From the NCBI RefSeq assembly GCF_009602425.1, contig NW_022259981.1, positions 14,614 through 78,613 on the forward strand: 64,000 nucleotides of DNA, written 5' to 3'. This DNA comes from Actinia tenebrosa (Eukaryota > Cnidaria > Anthozoa > Actiniaria > Actiniidae). The notes beneath the pieces were generated by a model. It was not told the origin of the DNA, did no database searches, and saw only the letters and a list, made by a program, of their open reading frames with translations. Position numbers and translations under genes: made by a program. Shown piece after piece: positions 35,880 through 47,200 of this stretch (the stretch's first letter is position 1; every line of letters begins with the position of its first letter).

Positions 35880-37595
35880 TTTGAAAACAAATGTCAAACC
35901 CTGGAATGTTTCCCATTGTTAGAGCATATTATTATCTGACCCGGACTGGAGGAATATCTTAAAATATCTTGTTGACAGTCAAAACATTCATCAACTGTGT
36001 TATAAATAAATAACTACCAGTTTCTTGATTAGATGCTATATATATTTTTACTTCTGCACATATTTGAAATACATATAGCTTTTTTGATACTGTTCTGTAA
36101 GTTGACCACTTGAACATTTCGATGAACAGCTTAAAGAATTTTTTATTATTTTGCACATTGGCAAAAATCTTGGCCTAAAAAACATAAAGGCAGAAACCAA
36201 TAAAGTGCAAATAATATACCCGTGAAATAGATAGCTAGCTAACTAATTACTAAACTTTGGTTGCCTAAGTCTAATTAGTTAAAATAGGCGAGCCATGATG
36301 GGTAAACTAGTGCACGTGCTACTGAAGGGCGTGCATTTTTAATTATTTTTAAACACACTTACAAAAACTGCAACAATATTTTGTTGTAAATGCTTTTCCT
36401 TGGTATAGTTTGACATGTTTGCATTTTCGTATCTATTCATTTGCGTATTGAGTTGTTACTCTAGTAAACGCCTGTGCCCTTGTCATGCCTCACTGAATTC
36501 CTATGTTTTGTCTAAATAAGCGCTAACTATCTCCTATTTCATCCTATTTCATGGGTATATTATTTGCACTCTACACATAAATAACAAAACTCTTCATTCC
36601 AACATTTGAGGCAATTCCATTTAAATATTGTTAAATATATTAGCCTAATTAATTAATAAGTGCAATTGTGGGAAACTGTGTAGAACATACCTGTTATATT
36701 CGCCATTTCAATAACCATGCCCCTCTGTATCCCCCTGGGGACAGGCTAAAGTCAGATATGCTAAATTTGAAGAGAAAAAAACAGGTGATAAAAGTTTGAC
36801 ACCTCAGATTCATGTTAAAACAACATGTATTGGTTTTTGAATAATTATTACTTTCCATGATAATATTTTGAGTAATCTTGAAAGAAAATGAAAATAAATG
36901 CAAAATGCAAGCTGTTATTGAAACTTGAATAGGCTTGTTTCAATCATTAGTTTTTAACGTAACCACAGTATCAATAACAGGTACTTTGGTAAAGCAATCA
37001 CATCTAATGCATAACTTCAAATAATAAAGCAGCTAATATTCTTTATTTCACAACAAAATATTTTATTTTAAAAGCTAAGAAAAAAAAGACTTGTTTAAAT
37101 TGAATGACATAACTAACCTATTTTACTAAAAATTGCAAAAAAGAAAAACAAGTGTAACAAAAAGAAAACACTGTCACGAATTCCATTTCAATTTGCTTTC
37201 AACATTATAATAAGGTGCTACAGTAGGGTGTAATATACTATTTCTTCGGCAGGTATTATATAAACATTCCTTTTCAATCTCTCTTATCTTTTTATATAAA
37301 GCATAATCACTTGTCATTTTAACATAAAAATCTTACAACACATCTAACATCCAGCTCTACATCGTAAGAGATATTCTCTAGCTTGTAATTCTAATTATTA
37401 CAATGAAACTATGCTATATTTCATGGATTAATACTCAAAATAATCATTGTAAAGAAATGAAATTTATACCAGTCCATGTTCTGAACAATATAGTTACAGT
37501 ACAAAACTTGTGAATAGATACATCCCATTTAGTCATTTCTTTACTCATTCCCATTTTTCATGTTCATGTGCCTTTGGTCATTGGATCTTTTCTCA
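35880..37595. other. AT-rich intergenic region / probable 3' UTR side of PITP copy 1
   Basis: 1.7 kb of AT-rich DNA with no recognisable gene. Its right part follows the PITP stop on the minus strand and probably includes that 3' UTR. Confidence 0.5.
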
Positions 37596-38408
37596 TTAAT
37601 TCACTTTCATTCCCTTCACATCTCCTTCATGTCTGGTCTTGTCAAGATGGTGTTTTGTATCTTCCTCCAGCTTTCTAATATCCTCCATCGTCATCCCATG
37701 CCAGCGATCCAACCAACAAAACAGCTGACGATGAAAGTTATGAAGAAGGCGCTTTACAGCATTTACGATGATAGATTCTACTTTTGTCTGTAATCCCCAC
37801 CACTTGAATTCAATTTCGTAAAGTTTGAAGCAGGTCATCAAGGGGTAGTCTCCTTTTTTCTTCTCCCAGCCTTTTGACAAAGGACCACGACCAGTTTTCT
37901 TGGACTGAAACGTCCTCGGATCTTCGTCTTCTTTGTAGTCTGAAGAATGCTCTGGTGCATCGTAGATATCTAAAGAAATTACTTCTCTCTTTTTTAATTT
38001 TGATCCATTCAATTTATGAACATTTTTATTCTCTTCGTCTTCAGGAAGACCTGGTTTGTGCCATGTATCGATGTAGATCTTAAAGTTGTCCCCCATGTAG
38101 GGATTGCTGTACTCTGTCCTACAGAAAGGATATGCATTCCAGGCCTTCTCATGAACCTCTAGAGATCCTGTTGGAGCGAGCCATCGAACGACCGTAGGCA
38201 CTTTACTCGCTAAATGCATAACCTTAAAGGTATACTGTCCACTGCCATACTTCTCGTGATTCTCGTAGGGTTCATTTTCCTTCACTTCGATTCCTTCTCC
38301 TCCACCAGTCTCATTCTTACTNGCTTCAGCAACAGCATACAACTGACCTATTCTGTATTCGTCGACTGAGATCGGTAATGGTATTTGATATTCTACGATT
38401 CTACTCAT
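37596..38408 (-). CDS. Class I phosphatidylinositol transfer protein, copy 1, intronless, 270 aa
   Basis: One uninterrupted frame from the ATG at 38408 (MSRIVEYQIP) to the stop at 37596, the full length of animal PITP alpha/beta (about 270 residues). Known family features are visible: [20 protein letters not shown], the PI-headgroup residues Thr60 and Lys62 (QYTFKV) and Asn91, the reactive Cys96 (AYPFCRTEY), KTGRGPL, the membrane-docking Trp203-Trp204 pair (FKWWGLQ), and [11 protein letters not shown] near the end. Class I PITPs move PI and PC between membranes and feed PI kinases. Vertebrate PITPNA/PITPNB genes have many introns; the lack of any here suggests a retrocopy or lineage-specific intron loss. 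One ambiguous base (N at 38322) falls in the Ala/Ser codon. A tandem paralogue lies 1.9 kb upstream. Confidence 0.93.
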   Translation of the reverse strand: MSRIVEYQIPLPISVDEYRIGQLYAVAEXSKNETGGGEGIEVKENEPYENHEKYGSGQYTFKVMHLASKVPTVVRWLAPTGSLEVHEKAWNAYPFCRTEYSNPYMGDNFKIYIDTWHKPGLPEDEENKNVHKLNGSKLKKREVISLDIYDAPEHSSDYKEDEDPRTFQSKKTGRGPLSKGWEKKKGDYPLMTCFKLYEIEFKWWGLQTKVESIIVNAVKRLLHNFHRQLFCWLDRWHGMTMEDIRKLEEDTKHHLDKTRHEGDVKGMKVN

Positions 38409-40331
38409 CGTTAAGAGAGAATATTCAGAAGCATTTGGGGTAAAAAGCTAGAGTATTTCGACACACTTGGATGAGTGCAAAGGAAGGTTCAAATGAATTA
38501 ATACCAGCATGCAATACTGGCACCNGTACACAGGGATCCCAAAATAACCACAGGAAGACCACATCATGACGTTCATCAATCTTGCTTCACCTCATGGTTT
38601 GAAAGGAAGATTATTATAGATTTCAGGTATCAAAATAGACATTTATTCCGATACCCCCTTTGGNGCAGGAATGATTTAACAAAATAAAACTTTGACAAAT
38701 AGAAGATAAGGACTATTAGGGACAGAACATTAGATAGTTGATGGGGGGGTTGCGTAAGTCCCCAAAAAATATCAAGCAAGCACTTAAACCTCAAAAAAAT
38801 ATCGTGCAACCTCTTCTGCTAGAAGAAAAATATCAATAATTGATGATTATCATTTAATAGTCTATCCCTTATATAGAAAATATAACTTTGTTTTGCAAGG
38901 CTAGCATTCAATAGGCAGTTGCCAACAAGCCTTTGGGCCTCCCAGTAGACCTTTTTACATTTCTTACTTAGGCAGCTGTATTGGCTGTGACAATAGTTTT
39001 CCCCTGCACAACTTCTTATTCAAATGCCACAAGATGAGTACACAGGCACAGCAAGACTCTTTCTCTTGGAAACCATGGAAACATTGCTGCTTTGTGATGA
39101 GTGTCCATGATCAAAATGAAATTCTAGAAGTTGTTTCATTGTTGTTGTTGCCTTTTTTTTTTTGCAGATGAGGAAGAGAAAAGAACAGGAGAGAACCAAC
39201 AAGCAACTCTTCACTAACTTCTGTGATGGTAAGATGGTCCAGAATTGAACCCATTGACCAAATGCACAATGGTGATGGGAAATGCATTTGCAGTGCACAC
39301 TATCCATACTTCCCAAAACAAACATATTGGTTAATTCAAACTATAATGGAAAGCAGTGTTTTGTGATAACTTCATTTAAATGTTGGCATTACATGTACAT
39401 GAATTCCCTAACTTAATACATAAATCAATTAAGTATCATTTGTTAATTCATTTAAACCTATTGAATCTTAAAATTGACAGCTAATTATACAAAATACATA
39501 TTTACAAGTANGCTGAAAAAAGACTGATTGATATCNATACCATTTGGATTTCTGGATTCTTAGACAGAAAAAAAGATGGCTAACAGAGTGCATTTTTGCN
39601 GTGCTGAGTTCTGAACTTTATTCCCGAAATCTTAGTCAGGCACTTTTCACCTTTCTGCAACTTCCACAAATGTCAACTGGCTCTCAGCAATAATTTTTTT
39701 AAACTTAGACCATTTTATTCCATATAGATGGCAACTATAAATTTAAAGGACGAGAAAATGCATTTGGAGTTGTATGGATTGCAGAAAATGAAGTGACACT
39801 ATTGTGACATTTGTTGTTACTATGAAGATGAAAAATACATGCAGAAGTGATATAAATAGAAAATGTAGTTACTTCCCACCAATGCAGAAAGAGTCTTAGA
39901 GTGCATTTAGTCACACTGTTGAATAGTCAGATAAATTCATCTAACTTAGATAACTATTTAGTTGATGTCACCTAAAATAGTAAGTATGCACCAAAGAAAA
40001 GGTCAATCGAATTCAGGGGTTTACTTTACCAGAGAAAGAATGAGACAATCAGTCAAATGTATCATCACATTCCCCACTGCTTTTCAGACTCTGGCATCTG
40101 AATTTTCAATTTATGTGACCTCAACTAAAATAGCAACTAACTTATCCAATGTAGGTGAGATCAACTACTCAACAGTTTTACTAAATGCACTCTACAATTC
40201 TGTCGTATGTATTTTTGTGAAATTTTTTAAATCTATTTTCATTAATTATTAATAATATCAAATGCCCATCGAAGGTAGAAAAGTCAACAACAATAATACA
40301 GGATTTGAAATTTCTACTGGAATGTTTTGGA
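38409..40331. other. Region between the two PITP copies
   Basis: 1.9 kb with ambiguous bases at 38524, 38663, 39512, 39536 and 39600. It holds the exon-like pair at 39168-39807 on the + strand; otherwise AT-rich, no further gene. Confidence 0.5.
39168..39807 (+). CDS. Two candidate exons of an unrecognised gene
   Basis: Exon A 39168-39228 follows a strong tract (T-run, TTTGCAG) and starts MRKRKEQERTNKQLFTNFCD with donor GATG|GTAAGA. Exon B 39728-39807 follows ATATAG and continues in phase: DGNYKFKGRENAFGVVW..., ending VTLL and TGA. The junction reads ...NFCDDGNYKF. Together they give 46 residues if the ATG at 39168 is the start; more exons could lie upstream. I do not recognise the protein. 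Support is only splice-site quality and frame agreement. Confidence 0.35.
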
Positions 40332-41141
40332 TTAAGTTTTCATTCCCTTCACATCTCCNTCATGTCTGGTCTTGTCAAGATGGTGTTTTGTATCTTCCTC
40401 CAGNTTTCTGATATCATCCATCGTCATCCCATGCCAGCGATCCAACCAACAAAACAGCTGACGATGAAANTTATGAAGAAGGCGCTTTACAGCATTAACT
40501 ATAAAGTTCTCAACCTTTGTTTGCAAACCTTTCCACTTAAACTCTATTTCGTAAAGTTTGAAGCAGGTCATCAAGGGGAAGTCTCCTTTTTTCGGCCAAT
40601 CTGCTGACTCCAAAGGACCACGACCAGTTTTCTTGGACTGAAACTTCCTCGGATCTTCGTCTTCTTTGTAATCTGATGAATGCTCTGGTGCATCGTAGAT
40701 ATTTATAGGGACAACCTCTCGCTTTTTGAGTTTTTGTCCAGTCAGATCATGAACATTTTTATTCTCTTCGTCTTTAGGAAGACCTGGTTTGTGCCATGTA
40801 TCGATGTAGATCTTAAAGTTATCCCCCATGTAGGGATTGCTGTACTCTGTCCTACAGAAAGGATATGCATTCCAGGCCTTCTCGTGTATCTCTAAAGCAC
40901 CTTTGGGAGCGAGCCATCGGACGAATCTTGGCACTTTACTCGCTAGATGAATAACCTTAAAGGTATACTGTCCACTGCCATACTTCTCGTGATTCTCGTA
41001 GGGTTCATTTTCCTTCACTTCGATTCCTTCTCCTCCACCAGTCTCATTCTTACTTGCTTCAGCAACAGCATACAACTGACCGATCTGATACTCCTCCACC
41101 GAGATCGGTAATGGAATTTGGTATTCTATGATTCTAGACAT
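40332..41141 (-). CDS. Class I phosphatidylinositol transfer protein, copy 2, intronless, 269 aa, Trp204 to Lys
   Basis: Intronless frame from ATG at 41141 ([10 protein letters not shown]) to the stop at 40332; a GTG three bases upstream is not the start. Closely related to copy 1 over the whole length, with Thr60, Lys62, Asn91 and Cys95/96-region AYPFCRTEY preserved. The membrane-docking pair reads FKWKGLQ instead of FKWWGLQ, checked on the nucleotides (TGG AAA). In mammalian PITP alpha the two Trp at this position are needed for membrane contact and transfer, so copy 2 should bind membranes differently. The segment after KTGRGPL also differs ([11 protein letters not shown] against SKGWEKKKGDY), while the last 150 bases are nearly identical in the two copies, a patchwork suggestive of gene conversion. 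Ambiguous bases at 40359, 40404 and 40470. Confidence 0.92.
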   Translation of the reverse strand: MSRIIEYQIPLPISVEEYQIGQLYAVAEASKNETGGGEGIEVKENEPYENHEKYGSGQYTFKVIHLASKVPRFVRWLAPKGALEIHEKAWNAYPFCRTEYSNPYMGDNFKIYIDTWHKPGLPKDEENKNVHDLTGQKLKKREVVPINIYDAPEHSSDYKEDEDPRKFQSKKTGRGPLESADWPKKGDFPLMTCFKLYEIEFKWKGLQTKVENFIVNAVKRLLHXFHRQLFCWLDRWHGMTMDDIRXLEEDTKHHLDKTRHXGDVKGMKT

Positions 41142-41873
41142 CACAAATGAATGCCCTGAGCTATGGAGATAAGATAGTTAATTCTATCAAAAGGGGATCC
41201 AATGGTTTGGTCTCTGATCTACCGGCTTCTAGTAAAATGGCGGCGTGTTCTTGCTTGCGAAAGAACGCCTCACGTGGGGCGTGGGGAGAATAATGACGTA
41301 ATCTCAATTTATTAACCATAGTCATGTATAGAAAATAAGGCACGTATTGGTCTTTGATTTATATAATGAATGACTCATAAAAGAGGTAATTCGAAGCGTC
41401 TGGACTATTCTTAATACGTGAAGAACACTTCTGTTCTTTATTCTTTTTTGTTTTTCCTACTGCACTACCGCTTACTTATTACTCCTACATTCATCACTGC
41501 TTTGTTACTATTAGTATATTGGGTGTGGTTTACTTCGAGTCTAACTCTATTGTTTTATAACTTTTCATTATAGTTTTGTAAAAGAAATTATTTCCGTTTT
41601 ATTTTCCCCAAAATCTTCGCTTTCTTTGAGTTGCGGACTACCTGTGTCGGCGCGTCTCTGTTGCTATGTGATGACGTCATAATAGGCACAAACGACCAAG
41701 AAAACATGGCATATCCCGTATTTTGACTTGAAAAAACTCAACAAAAACAACTTAAAGTCATATTTAAAAAATGTATACCGTTATGGTATGCTTCAAAGAA
41801 AGACTGATAAATGTTTTGTGCTATCAAAATGGATTTATATTTGAAAATATGACCAGAAATTGAGCCTAAAAAG
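41142..41873. other. Divergent intergenic region, PITP copy 2 and unknown gene
   Basis: PITP copy 2 (-) and the 41874 gene (+) start 732 bases apart, so promoters of both lie here. A TGACGTCA element is at 41671-41678. No TATA box is evident. Confidence 0.45.
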
Positions 41874-44196
41874 ATGCGAAGTCCTCGTGCAGCACAAGTT
41901 TGTTGTGATAGTTCTCTGTGTCAACATCCAGATTGTTGGCGTTTAAATTTACAGCGAGTAAGAGAAGCAGTATGGCGTAGAAATGGCATTGAATCTGAAG
42001 AATCCTCTACGACAAGATCAATGAATGTTGACCAAGTGTATTTGACAAAAGAGCAACGTTTGGAGTCAACTGATGGTGAGTAACTGATTTTCAAGCTCGC
42101 TCTATTAATGTTGGTTAAGTATAAGATTAGTAATTTATGGGATTTCGTCCCCTGCTGCTAATGTTATTAATAAGAGTGCTATACTCAGCACTCTTCACGT
42201 ATACTAACATTAAAGCCCCCTGAGGCAGCTGTTTGAAACTGAAAACAGCTGATTGCTAGATGCTTTGTGTTTGGGAAAATATCCACGATATTGGCAGAAG
42301 GAAATGGATAGTATTTTTATAGGGTGCAGAAAATCCTGCAAACTTGGAGTATATATTCTATTATAGACTTGATAGGAAGTCTTGAAATAAAGTGGAACTA
42401 AAAAAATCTCACTTGAAGGGGAATAGGAGTAGTGTGATGCTAGTGGGCTGTTGTAGGTATAGCTTTAATCCCTAGACTTGCCTAAAAGAGGCACTGTCTG
42501 AGAACATTTTTTAATATAAATATAATATCATTATTTATATATGGTATTTCAATAAAGATATAAATATTCACATACATGTCTCTCGTAGGTGGACTACCTA
42601 CTCTCAAGGTAGTTGATATGTTCAGTGACCTTGATGAAAGGATAAATAGTGCCCCTAACAGGCAGTTGAAACAACCGAACCTTCACAGACGATCCACCTT
42701 GCTACCATCACTCTCTCCAGACCAAAGGTAATGAGAACTACAGGAATCCCATAAGTATAAGCATCAAGTTAAGAAGGTTGACTATAGAATCTTTGTGATT
42801 TATGCTTTTGAAATATTATAAAGTTATTTCAGGCCAGTTTCTTAAGCATATTTACAAACTCTGATTTTACATATGCATGGCATGAATAAAGCAAATTATG
42901 ATACTAAATCATCTTATTGTCTTATAGCCAACCAACTGTTTCTCCCCAAATGCCCCACCCATCACCTATTATTTCACCATCAGCAAGAACAGAATATCAA
43001 AGAAAAATGCTGTGGAAAAAACAGTTTACCAACCCATCAAGGGCAGAGACTTCAATAAGTAGAGAAAGTGGGAATACAGTTAAAGTAGCAACTATTGGTG
43101 TACATGAGGTGTATGAACCAGAAGAACTATGCCAGGAATGGGAAGAAGTGTATGTTACTTCAGCTTATCTTGTGTGGTGTCCTTCCAATAAAAAGGTGAA
43201 TAGACCCTTGCATTTATATTACAGATGAGTCTTAAATCATTTTAATATTGCTTCTTTATCACCAATATTGCTACTTGTAGGAGGGACCTATTGCATATTG
43301 ATGATATGAAAATTATCCAATTCTATGCCAAACTTATAAGCATGAAAACTGCATATAAATAGTTAGTTAGAAATTAGTCTAACTACAACAAAATTGGCCT
43401 GGTTCTTGTTTGACCATCCACCAACAGTTAAACACTTTAGTACTGCGACATTTTGACACTTTCATGTGTTACCAAGGTCTATTAAGTGTTTTATTTGGTC
43501 TACAAATGTTTCACTTTAATTAATTATAATCGGTTCTTCTCTATAGTAAAAACATGCTTAAACTTCTTATTTTGGAAAATCATAAATTGTGTAGGAATGG
43601 ACTGGACTGGGTGCCAGTTGATTGGATCTTGAATCACACAAAAATTCTCATATTTTCAGGTTCTGAAAGGCTATAAATAATCTTAATGTATAGTAAAAAC
43701 ATGCCCAACCATTAAAATTTGATTTATCCTTCTAGATTCTGAATTATGAGAGATTTTTTATTTTGGAAAATTCGGAACCGAGCATAGCTGGAATGGACTG
43801 GACTTCGATTACCTGGATCGTCCGGATCGTAAAAGCATTTTTACGCCTAATTCGCAGTTTTTATTATGTAATTCTTAATTTAACATTCATAAATAGTATT
43901 ATCATATGACCCGTATGGCCCTGCTCACGCGCTCTAATAAAACCATTGGAAAAAGTCACGTGATGGGGGCCGGACGGGTTGACGTAAGCGGGCCGGAAAA
44001 ACCCGTCCGGCCCTGCTCGAATCCGCGCGCTTTCTTTTTCTTAATTATTTTTATTTTCGTGAGGGTCATATGATAAAATGCTTATTGACTGAGTTAGGTC
44101 GGGCCGTACGGGAAAATATTTGGCTCTCGGTCATTTGTACGGACCTCACTACGCTCGGTCCGTACGACATGACCTCGAGCCAAATATTTTCCCGTA

Positions 44197-44228
<32 letters not shown>

Positions 44229-47200
44229 TTTATAATGAAATTTTGAAAAAAAATCGAGATTTATTTTTTCATAATATTCCCAAGAAATTGTATGTCATTC
44301 AGACATTCAATATTCATTATTATTATTATTATTATTATATTATATTATTATTATCATTATTATTATTCAGAAGAGAAAGAAAAGAAAAGGATCAAGTGGG
44401 AGGTAATTATTATATTTAGTGCATGTGGTGTCAAATAACAAATAATACATAAATAATAATAAATAAAATTCAACATTGGCATTTCCACTTCGTGGCTCAT
44501 TACCCACTGAATTTGGGTTGCCTCTCTTCCACTTTTCCTCTGCTCCTTCCCTGTTGATGTGCTGGTCAATCCAACAGGATCTTCCCTATTCAAACTCTGA
44601 AGATTAGTCACAACTGTTGTCATGTTTATTCTTACCAGTTCAAGGTCTTCCATTACAAAACCAAATTCTAATAAGGTTATACCAAAAGATGTGACTGAAG
44701 ACTTTGTTCCTGCTGCAATGGAAACCATAAAAGAAGTGAGTTAATAACTAACTGTGAGTTGTAGATACATCCCACACCGAGAAGACACTAGTGAAAACGT
44801 TTGTACTGTATGCATTTCAGCATCTCTTACTAAGAATTCAAGACCAATTTAGTAAGAAAACACAGACGTTTTTCATTCATGTCAACCGAGTCCTGTTATC
44901 TTGATCCTCCTGGGAACCAGGGGAAAGGTTTGAAATAAGTGTTTCAGATTTTCAGATCAGGGTTGAAGACAATGAATGAGTTCCACAATGAATGTTTTCT
45001 TAAGCTCCATGTCTATGAAAACTTTACTAATTTCATGTTATTGATGATTTAGATTCCTCCAAAGTCCACTAAGACGCCAACTGGTGGCCAGCCATACTCA
45101 CCACACAAGAGCCCTGCTAATCAAACAAACCTCAAACACTATGGGTGAGTCATGATTCTCCTAAGCTGACTGACAAATATACCCTTATCCCATATAGCCT
45201 GATATAGGGGTCATAAGAGTGACTCTATATAACTACATATAGCACAGTGAACAAGCTTTGTTTTTCATGTTTTTTTATAGGATGGATGATCTGTCAGATT
45301 TACCAAGACCTATTCTCTCTGGGATGTTGAAAAGGATTACACAGAGGTATGATAGATGATATACATTCTTGCTAATGCTAATGTATTGTCAGCTAATATA
45401 TTGACACCCCACTATTGTGGACACCCCACTATTACGGACACCCACTATTACAGATGCACCACTAAATATGGACACCCCACTATTACGGACACCCCACTAT
45501 TACGGACACCCCACTATTATGGACACCCCACTATTACAGACGCTCCACTATTACGGACACCCCACTATTATGGACACCCTGCTATTATGCACCCTCCACT
45601 ATTATGGACACCCCATTATTATGGATACCCCGCTATTAGGGACACCCCACTATTATGCACACCCGACTATTAGGGACACCCCGCTATTANGGACACCCCA
45701 CTATTATGCACACCCGACTATTAGGGACACCCCACTATTATTGCACCCCACTAATTCTATGAATTTTTAGATTGATCTCCTCTTTCCTCCTTTCATTTCT
45801 CACATTCTACATTTCTCCTTTCCTTTTCTTCCCTTTCTTTCTTCTTCTCACTCTTTCTTTTTGCCCTTCCTTCTCATACTTTTCTTTTCTTTCTTTTCAT
45901 CCCAGGAAGTTATATGTACATTTTGTTTTCCTTTGTAGAAGTAATGAAGTCACTCCAGAACAAGACCCCAGAAAAGAGCCTAAGATGGCTTCCAGCCCAA
46001 CAAGTGAACCAATTACCAAAACCAAAAAGCTTCTGGATGGCGTAGACCTCTCTGCAGACTTTGACAGCGTGGTGGCCAAAGAGGAGAGAGCATCCAAAGT
46101 TCGCCTTGCAGTTGACATTAATTCTCGGTTTACAACTCCAGCAGAAGATGAAGCATTAGAAAAACAAAAGGAAATGGAGAAAAGTGAAAAGGAAAAGCAA
46201 GAAGCTGAAGCGCACCCAACAAATGTCCTAGACTTGGTCAAAAAGGGTGATTACAAGCCTGCGCAGTGTAAGTCAAGTCGTGAATTACTCCGTTTAAACT
46301 CTATTGGTGTTCCAGTTGAAGACCTTCCTTCTCCCAAATCTCATCATTGTATGAGTTCTATTCCAAGAAGACTGAGTTTGGGCGCGTCCCTTGAGCCAGT
46401 GAATATAGTACCAATTGAAGGATGTCCTACCAACACCCCCCCTAATGAACCACAGGCTACCCAAGTAGCAAAATTCGATGAAATAAAATCAAAGAAATCA
46501 CAGAAAATAAATGAGTTCTTNGTGGATATTCCTCATGGTCGTGCTAGCTCTGCTTTGGAACGAAGCCCGTATTATGGTGAAGTGGATAGACTCTACGTTC
46601 ACCAATCATTCAGGTAAGATCCTTAGTCATAGAATTCCTTTCTAAAATGTTAAAAAGAATACTATCAAAGACTCAAATCAGCCCAAAGGGGCTTCAGGAT
46701 ATGATCTGTGAATTAGTCCTGCCCGGAAGTTGTTTCAGGGTTCGATAAAGTCGGTTTGATTAACTCTAAATAAATTGTTTTAGGAACTCCCCTTCACCAG
46801 TTAGGGCACCTGCGCCAACGCCCAGCAGTCCAGACAAGTACTCAGAGTTTTTCCGGCAACATTCCCGTGTTTCACAAGCTCATCGCAGTACCTCCTTACA
46901 AGAAGACGACATGCTTGCATCAATGCAAAGATGGAATACCTTAAGCTATGTGGGTGATACAGAGGAGCCTGCTCGCCTTGAAGGGCTTGCCGAGGCTCCG
47001 ATTTCTATACTAAGGGGGAGTCCTGCAGGAAGACGATTTGTAGAAGCAGACAAGGATCAGGACGTGTCAGAAGAAAGAATTTTCTTGACCGAAGGTTTTG
47101 AAGCAACACAAGATCGTCATAATACACCAGATACAGGATTTTTGGTAGATGACAAGAGGGTTCTGAAGGGACCGCCTTCAGACACGAGGGGTCGAAGCCC

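Noticed and set aside
45405-45758. CRISPR-like array
   Set aside because: Units are head-to-tail without unique spacers, and this is a eukaryotic genome.
45356-45770. Thr/Pro/His/Tyr-rich repeat protein
   Set aside because: It is the 17-bp minisatellite in an intron; no indel bias for frame and splice sites bypass it.
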